DNA of 25,512 bases from CAYTSA01 sp964440345 (GTDB lineage: Bacteria > Desulfobacterota > Desulfovibrionia > Desulfovibrionales > Desulfovibrionaceae): assembly GCA_964440345.1 (NCBI GenBank), contig CAYTSA010000055.1:1-25512 (forward strand), given 5' to 3'. The notes beneath the pieces are model-generated. The model was not told where the DNA came from. It worked only from the letters and a program-made list of their open reading frames with translations, and did no database searches. Made by a program: the position numbers and the translations under genes. Positions 21,866 to 25,512 of this stretch are shown here, piece after piece (the stretch's first letter is position 1; every line of letters begins with the position of its first letter).

Positions 21866-22399
21866 ATGAAAGAATGCCGCACATTGCTGAACAAGGCCGA
21901 AATGCGCCGCACGCTGGAGCGGTTGACTTACGAAATAATCGAACGCCATGGCGAATGCACCAAACTGGCCCTGGTGGGCGTACAACGCCGGGGCGTGGAT
22001 ATCGCCCGGCGGTTGAAGGTTTTGCTGGACGCCCGGCTGTCCTGCCCCACGCCGTTGGGCGAACTGGACATAAACCTCTACCGCGACGACTGGACCAGCC
22101 TGGACGTGCAGCCGCACATCAGCCGCACGGACATACCCTTTGACATAGACGGCCGGGAGATTGTCCTGGTGGACGACGTGCTCTTCACCGGCCGCACGGT
22201 GCGGGCGGCGTTGGAGGCCATTTTGGACTTTGGCCGGCCCACGCGGGTGGAGCTGTTGGTGCTGGTGGACCGCGGCCACCGGGAACTGCCCATCCAGCCG
22301 GACTACGCCGGCAAGGTGGTGGAAACCCTGCGCGGCGAACACGTGGACGTTTACCTGGACGAGCGGGACGAGCGTGAAGAAGTCTGCCTTGTGGAGTGA
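21866..22399 (+). CDS. pyrR: PyrR: pyrimidine operon regulator / uracil phosphoribosyltransferase
   Basis: A 177-residue protein of the type I phosphoribosyltransferase fold. The PRPP-binding motif VDDVLFTGRT (102-111) and the PyrR blocks LVGVQRRGVDIARRL (37-50), GELDINLYRDDW and ELPIQPDYAGK are diagnostic. PyrR binds pyr mRNA in some bacteria and has weak uracil phosphoribosyltransferase activity. GGAG precedes ATG 21866; the in-frame extension to 21752 lacks a ribosome site. No pyrimidine biosynthesis genes or attenuator are seen nearby, so its role here may be salvage. It overlaps the next gene by 26 bp. Confidence 0.92.
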   Translation: MKECRTLLNKAEMRRTLERLTYEIIERHGECTKLALVGVQRRGVDIARRLKVLLDARLSCPTPLGELDINLYRDDWTSLDVQPHISRTDIPFDIDGREIVLVDDVLFTGRTVRAALEAILDFGRPTRVELLVLVDRGHRELPIQPDYAGKVVETLRGEHVDVYLDERDEREEVCLVE

Positions 22400-23024
22400 A
22401 TCGCCCCTGTTTCGCAGGGCGTGGCCGTTTGTCATGTTCCTGCTGCCGGCTTCCAAGGCGGCCTGGCTCTTTTTTGAGCTGCCGCCGGACACGCCGCTGG
22501 TTCACAAGTTATCCCTCATAGCCGGGGCCTACGCCTTTTGCCTGATGACTATGCAGCTTTTCGTGGCCATGCAGTGCAAGCGAGGGGGCGCTAACGCCGG
22601 CAACAAGTTGCATATGGTCACCGGCGTCATTGCCCTGTCCATTGGCCTCATCCACGCCTATGTGCTGCCCTCCATTGACGGGACGCCCGATCACACCTGG
22701 TTTGGGGTCAAAGGCGTCTTCATCGCCGTGTTCGTCACGCTGTGCAGCATGGTGTTCCTTACGGATTTTTTCCTGGGCCTTTACCCGCCGCTGCTACGGC
22801 TGCGCAATCGGCTGGAGCAGCATATCCCCTTTGGCCGCGAGGTGTGGCGCTGGCTGCACTATGGCGTGCTGTTGGCCCTGGTGCTGTTTTGGGCGCACAT
22901 GGCTTTGGTTCCCGCGCCGGGCATTTTTTGGTGGAAGACTTCCATGTCATTTTTACTGCTTGCCGCCGGCGGGGTGTTTGGCTGGCGGCAGATACAACGC
23001 TCGCGCCGTAGCAATGATGCGTGA
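22374..23024 (+). CDS. Ferric-reductase-like transmembrane heme b protein
   Basis: A 216-residue membrane protein with about six helices. Two histidine pairs in adjacent helices, His80/His94 (LHMVTG to LIHAYV) and His162/His175 (WLHYGV to WAHMAL), are spaced as in ferric reductase/YedZ-type domains and would hold two hemes b. No flavin or NAD domain follows, so electrons must come from a partner. The GTG at 22374 is my choice because it begins the conserved region, but it lacks a good ribosome site and overlaps pyrR; a later ATG at 22434 is possible. The next gene overlaps its stop. Confidence 0.75.
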   Translation: MKKSALWSESPLFRRAWPFVMFLLPASKAAWLFFELPPDTPLVHKLSLIAGAYAFCLMTMQLFVAMQCKRGGANAGNKLHMVTGVIALSIGLIHAYVLPSIDGTPDHTWFGVKGVFIAVFVTLCSMVFLTDFFLGLYPPLLRLRNRLEQHIPFGREVWRWLHYGVLLALVLFWAHMALVPAPGIFWWKTSMSFLLLAAGGVFGWRQIQRSRRSNDA

Positions 23025-24108
23025 ACCGCCACTGGCGGAAACTATACTTTCTTCACAACCTGCAACTTTATCGTTATCATGTGTTTCCATGGTGATATTA
23101 CGCACGGGACTCACTCGGTGTTATGATACAGCAGGCAAGGAAATTGACTGCGCAGGCTCCGCTGTGGCCCAAGGCCAGGACGCAGCCCAGGCTATTGGCC
23201 TTGCCCCGCCCGAACCGCGTTTTGCAGCACAAGAGAATATCGTTCAAGACCAGCTGACCGGTTTGATCTGGTCCCGCAGCGCCAACCCGCTGGATTTTCC
23301 CATGAACTGGGAAGCGGCGCTGGCTGCTGTTCAGTCCATGGGCCAGGACGCTTACGCTGGCCGCAACGACTGGCGGCTGCCCAACCGGCGGGAGCTGCGT
23401 AGCCTTATCAACCACGGCGCGGCCCGGCCGTCTCTGTCAGGGACACACCCATTCAGTGACGTGTTTCAGCACTGGGTGTGGACCTCCACCACCTCGGCCA
23501 TGGCCCCAGGCTACGCCTGGTGTGTGCATCTGGCCGGGGGGCGCATGTTCTACGGCAAGAAAGACGCGGAATATGTGGTCTGGCCCGTGGCTGGGGAATC
23601 CGGCGTGTTGCCGCAAACCGGCCAGAAACAGTGTTTTGACGCAGTCGGGGCGGTGATAGACTGCGCAGGGGCCGGGAAATTTTCTGGACAGGACGGGGAG
23701 CTGCAGCGCGGCGTTGCCTGGCCAACCCCCAGATTTACAGAAACAGACGACGGGATACAGGACCGGCTGACCGGCCTGGTCTGGGCCAGAAAGGCGGACC
23801 TGGCTGGGCTGACCAACTGGGAACAGGCGCTGCAGGCCGTGGACAGACTGGCGCAGGAGCAAGGCAAAGACTGGCGGCTGCCCAACATCAACGAACTGGA
23901 GTCGCTGGTGGACGCCTCGCAGCATTCTCCAGCGCTGCCCGCTGAACATCCTTTTGAGGGAACAGGCGAGGCATACTGGTCGTCCACCACCAGCGCCTAT
24001 GAAAGCGGCTGGAGCTACTGCCTGTATCTGCATAAAGGCGCAGTAGGCGTAGGCCACAAGGCCGGGCCGGAGTTTTTTGTCTGGCCGGCGAGGGGAAATA
24101 TCGCATGA
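23014..24108 (+). CDS. Protein with two DUF1566 (Lcl C-terminal) domains
   Basis: A 364-residue protein with two homologous halves. The first half has DQLTGLIWSRSAN, NDWRLPNRRELRSL and WTSTTSAMAPGYAWCVHL; the second has DRLTGLVWARKAD, KDWRLPNINELESLV and YWSSTTSAYESGWSYCLYL. This pattern (D-x-TGLxW, DWRLPNxxEL, WSST) is DUF1566/Lcl_C, found in bacterial surface and collagen-binding-like proteins. A GxxxCYD(T/A)xGxxIDCAG motif precedes each domain. ATG 23014 overlaps the ferric-reductase stop; no clear signal peptide follows, which is odd for a family usually outside the cytoplasm. Confidence 0.78.
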   Translation: MMREPPLAETILSSQPATLSLSCVSMVILRTGLTRCYDTAGKEIDCAGSAVAQGQDAAQAIGLAPPEPRFAAQENIVQDQLTGLIWSRSANPLDFPMNWEAALAAVQSMGQDAYAGRNDWRLPNRRELRSLINHGAARPSLSGTHPFSDVFQHWVWTSTTSAMAPGYAWCVHLAGGRMFYGKKDAEYVVWPVAGESGVLPQTGQKQCFDAVGAVIDCAGAGKFSGQDGELQRGVAWPTPRFTETDDGIQDRLTGLVWARKADLAGLTNWEQALQAVDRLAQEQGKDWRLPNINELESLVDASQHSPALPAEHPFEGTGEAYWSSTTSAYESGWSYCLYLHKGAVGVGHKAGPEFFVWPARGNIA

Positions 24109-25022
24109 ATGAATGGAGCGCCGCACAACAGGCCCGGGCGCACGTGCACATTGACCCGCGGCAGCGCGAAAACGAACGCCGCACCTGGCGGGTCATCTGG
24201 CTTACCCTGACGGTGATGATCATCGAAATTGCGGCGGGCATGGCCTTCAACTCCATGGCCCTACTGGCCGACGGCTGGCACATGGCCAGCCACACCGGGG
24301 CCTTGGGCGTCACCGCGTTCACTTATTGGTTTGCCCGCAAGCACGCCCATGATCCCCGGTTCTCCTTTGGCACGGGCAAAGTAGGCGCCCTGGGCGGGTT
24401 TGCCAGCGCCGTGGCCCTGGTGGTGGTGGCGCTGTTCATGGCGATTGAGTCAGTGGCCCGGCTCATTTCGCCGCTGGACATTGCCCTGAACCAGGCTATT
24501 TTTGTGGCTGTGCTGGGGCTGGTGGTGAACCTGGTCAGCGCGCTCCTCTTGGGGCACGGTCATTCCCACGGTCATGACGGCGAAAATGCTCATGATCATG
24601 GACACGATCACAATCTTCGCGCCGCTTACATGCACGTGCTGGCGGACGCTTTGACGTCCGTGCTGGCCATCGTCGCCTTGCTGGCCGCAAAATTCGCGGG
24701 CTGGGTCTTCCTGGACCCGGTCATAGGAGTTGTGGGCGCCGTGATCATCAGTAAGTGGGGCTATGGGCTCATCCGCGACACCAGCGCCATTCTGCTGGAC
24801 CAGTCGCCGTCAGACGATGTGCTGCGTGACGTGAAGGAAAAAGTAGAGGCTTGCGGCGACTGCCGGGTGGAGGACCTGCACATATGGCCGCTTAGCGAAG
24901 GCCGCAACGCGGCCATAGTGTCCGTGCGCACGTCTGCGGCCTGCAACGTGGACGACATCAAGAAACGGCTGGAGGCAACGCTGAACCTGGCCCACGCCAC
25001 AGTGGAAGTGCGGGGGGAGTAG
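24105..25022 (+). CDS. dmeF: Cation diffusion facilitator metal exporter (DmeF-like)
   Basis: A 305-residue CDF transporter with six membrane helices and a C-terminal cytoplasmic domain. Helix 2 carries LADGWHMASH (metal ligands His59 and His63, with Asp56) and helix 5 MHVLADAL (His177, Asp181). Between helices 4 and 5 lies a histidine-rich loop (151-169, HGHSHGHDGENAHDHGHDH). The HMASH version of the helix 2 site resembles the Co/Ni/Zn-exporting DmeF group rather than classic zinc exporters, which have an Asp. It overlaps the DUF1566 stop as ATGA. Metal specificity is inferred. Confidence 0.87.
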   Translation: MNEWSAAQQARAHVHIDPRQRENERRTWRVIWLTLTVMIIEIAAGMAFNSMALLADGWHMASHTGALGVTAFTYWFARKHAHDPRFSFGTGKVGALGGFASAVALVVVALFMAIESVARLISPLDIALNQAIFVAVLGLVVNLVSALLLGHGHSHGHDGENAHDHGHDHNLRAAYMHVLADALTSVLAIVALLAAKFAGWVFLDPVIGVVGAVIISKWGYGLIRDTSAILLDQSPSDDVLRDVKEKVEACGDCRVEDLHIWPLSEGRNAAIVSVRTSAACNVDDIKKRLEATLNLAHATVEVRGE

Positions 25023-25218
25023 GGCGGTTACTCGGGCCAAGCTGCACCGCGGGTCTATGATTTACGGTAATATGCTCTTGAGGGTATGCCCAATTTTGCA
25101 TAACCGCTTTGAAGAAATCTCGCCCAAGACAGCTTGAAACAGATCACATGCTACGGTGGCTAGCCGGCATGGGCGGATAAGGCTGACGCGTTTTAGAAGA
25201 TGTTAACATTGAAAATGT

Positions 25219-25512
25219 TTAGATACTCTTATGCATTTTCCTGAAACAATTGCACATTGTTTCAGGAGCGAGCGTTATTTCAACGCGAAAATGCGCTAAT
25301 CCGCTCATCAGAAAGTTTGCGTCTTCAGGGTGTATAATCTCATCGACGCCGGGCACAGCCTGATGCAGCCGTGACGTGATCATACATACAATCCAGTCAT
25401 CATGCCGTCCAGGAGGTAGCGCCAACAGCAGAGCGGGGCGCTGTTGTCCCGGGTAAAGCCCGACTTCGACAGTCGTAGGCACATTTTCGCCCTCTTTCTT
25501 CGCTAACCGGCT
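25219..25512 (-). CDS. MazF/PemK-like toxin, reading to the window edge
   Basis: The reading frame is open from the window end to a TAA at 25219. VEVGLYPGQQRPALLLAL, DDWIVCMITSRL and ANFLMSGLAHFRV are the sheet and loop pattern of PemK/MazF endoribonucleases (GQxRPALLL and the IVCMITS strand are typical). The start is not certain: a GTG at 25482 is available, but no stop blocks extension past 25512, and the antitoxin would lie outside the window. The last 20 or so codons pass through an 11-bp inverted repeat (25240-25266), so the C-terminus may be altered by an inserted repeat. Confidence 0.65.
   Translation of the reverse strand, partial: SRLAKKEGENVPTTVEVGLYPGQQRPALLLALPPGRHDDWIVCMITSRLHQAVPGVDEIIHPEDANFLMSGLAHFRVEITLAPETMCNCFRKMHKSI
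25233..25294. repeat. Nested inverted repeat in the 3' end of the MazF-like gene
   Basis: CCTGAAACAAT and ATTGTTTCAGG (25240-25250 and 25256-25266) form a perfect 11-bp stem with a 5-nt loop, inside outer arms GCATTTTC (25233-25240) and GAAAATGC (25287-25294). It resembles the REP/MITE-like hairpins at 12893-13008 in size and A/T-rich GCATTT ends. The 196 bp between this gene and the CDF gene show no other feature. Confidence 0.65.

Overview
The window looks like chromosomal DNA of a high-GC anaerobic deltaproteobacterium, most likely Desulfovibrionales. This rests on large CxxCH-rich multiheme c-type cytochromes, a TusA/DsrE/YeeE sulfur-trafficking set, and Desulfovibrio-like housekeeping genes (apt, mtnP, pyrR, murJ, a YhhQ-type queuosine-precursor transporter). 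It is a draft assembly. There is a 100-N gap inside a tandem repeat (1324-1423) and a 10-N gap inside a Rieske gene (9955-9964).

Layout. 97-940: a HigB/HigA-type toxin-antitoxin pair with a well-formed promoter/operator and a third coupled ORF of unknown function. 911-1480: REP-like direct repeats around a 24-bp minisatellite that broke the assembly. 1565-1768 (minus): tRNA-Leu(CAA) with promoter and terminator. 1860-3382: a DUF554 membrane protein and a DMT-family permease. 3610-4704 (minus): an AI-2E/PerM family permease. 4864-6959: apt, an MTA-phosphorylase-like gene and an alpha/beta hydrolase (purine and methylthioadenosine salvage).

7001-16153 (all minus strand) is the centrepiece. In transcription order it reads: a secreted monoheme triple-rhodanese protein, YeeE/YedE sulfur permease, TusA, a DsrE-like protein, a second DsrE/F-like protein, a very short DsrH/TusB-like protein, a decaheme cytochrome c, a Rieske protein, a cytochrome b (b6/subunit IV type) and a membrane-anchored dodecaheme cytochrome c. 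The first half matches what I recall as the YTD (YedE-TusA-DsrE) cluster associated with sulfur-disproportionating bacteria. The second half is a bc-type quinone-interacting complex in which two large multiheme cytochromes take the place of cytochrome c1. The inferred job is to trap or move sulfane sulfur through persulfide carriers and to exchange the resulting electrons between the quinone pool and periplasmic hemes.

16405-17097 (minus): YhhQ-type transporter. 17279-17404 (minus): a ParE toxin remnant. 17522-19985: murJ and a trypsin-like protease with an apparent IPTL-CTERM sorting tail. 19993-20831: a MntA/HepT-type toxin-antitoxin pair. 20859-21584 (minus): an MBL-fold hydrolase whose 5' region carries a 15-bp tandem repeat in the divergent interval with pyrR. 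21866-25022: pyrR, a ferric-reductase-like heme b membrane protein, a double DUF1566 protein and a CDF metal exporter, with overlapping ends. 25219-25512 (minus): a MazF/PemK-like toxin gene running to the window edge.

Four toxin-antitoxin modules or remnants and several repeat families show plastic DNA around a conserved energy-metabolism core.
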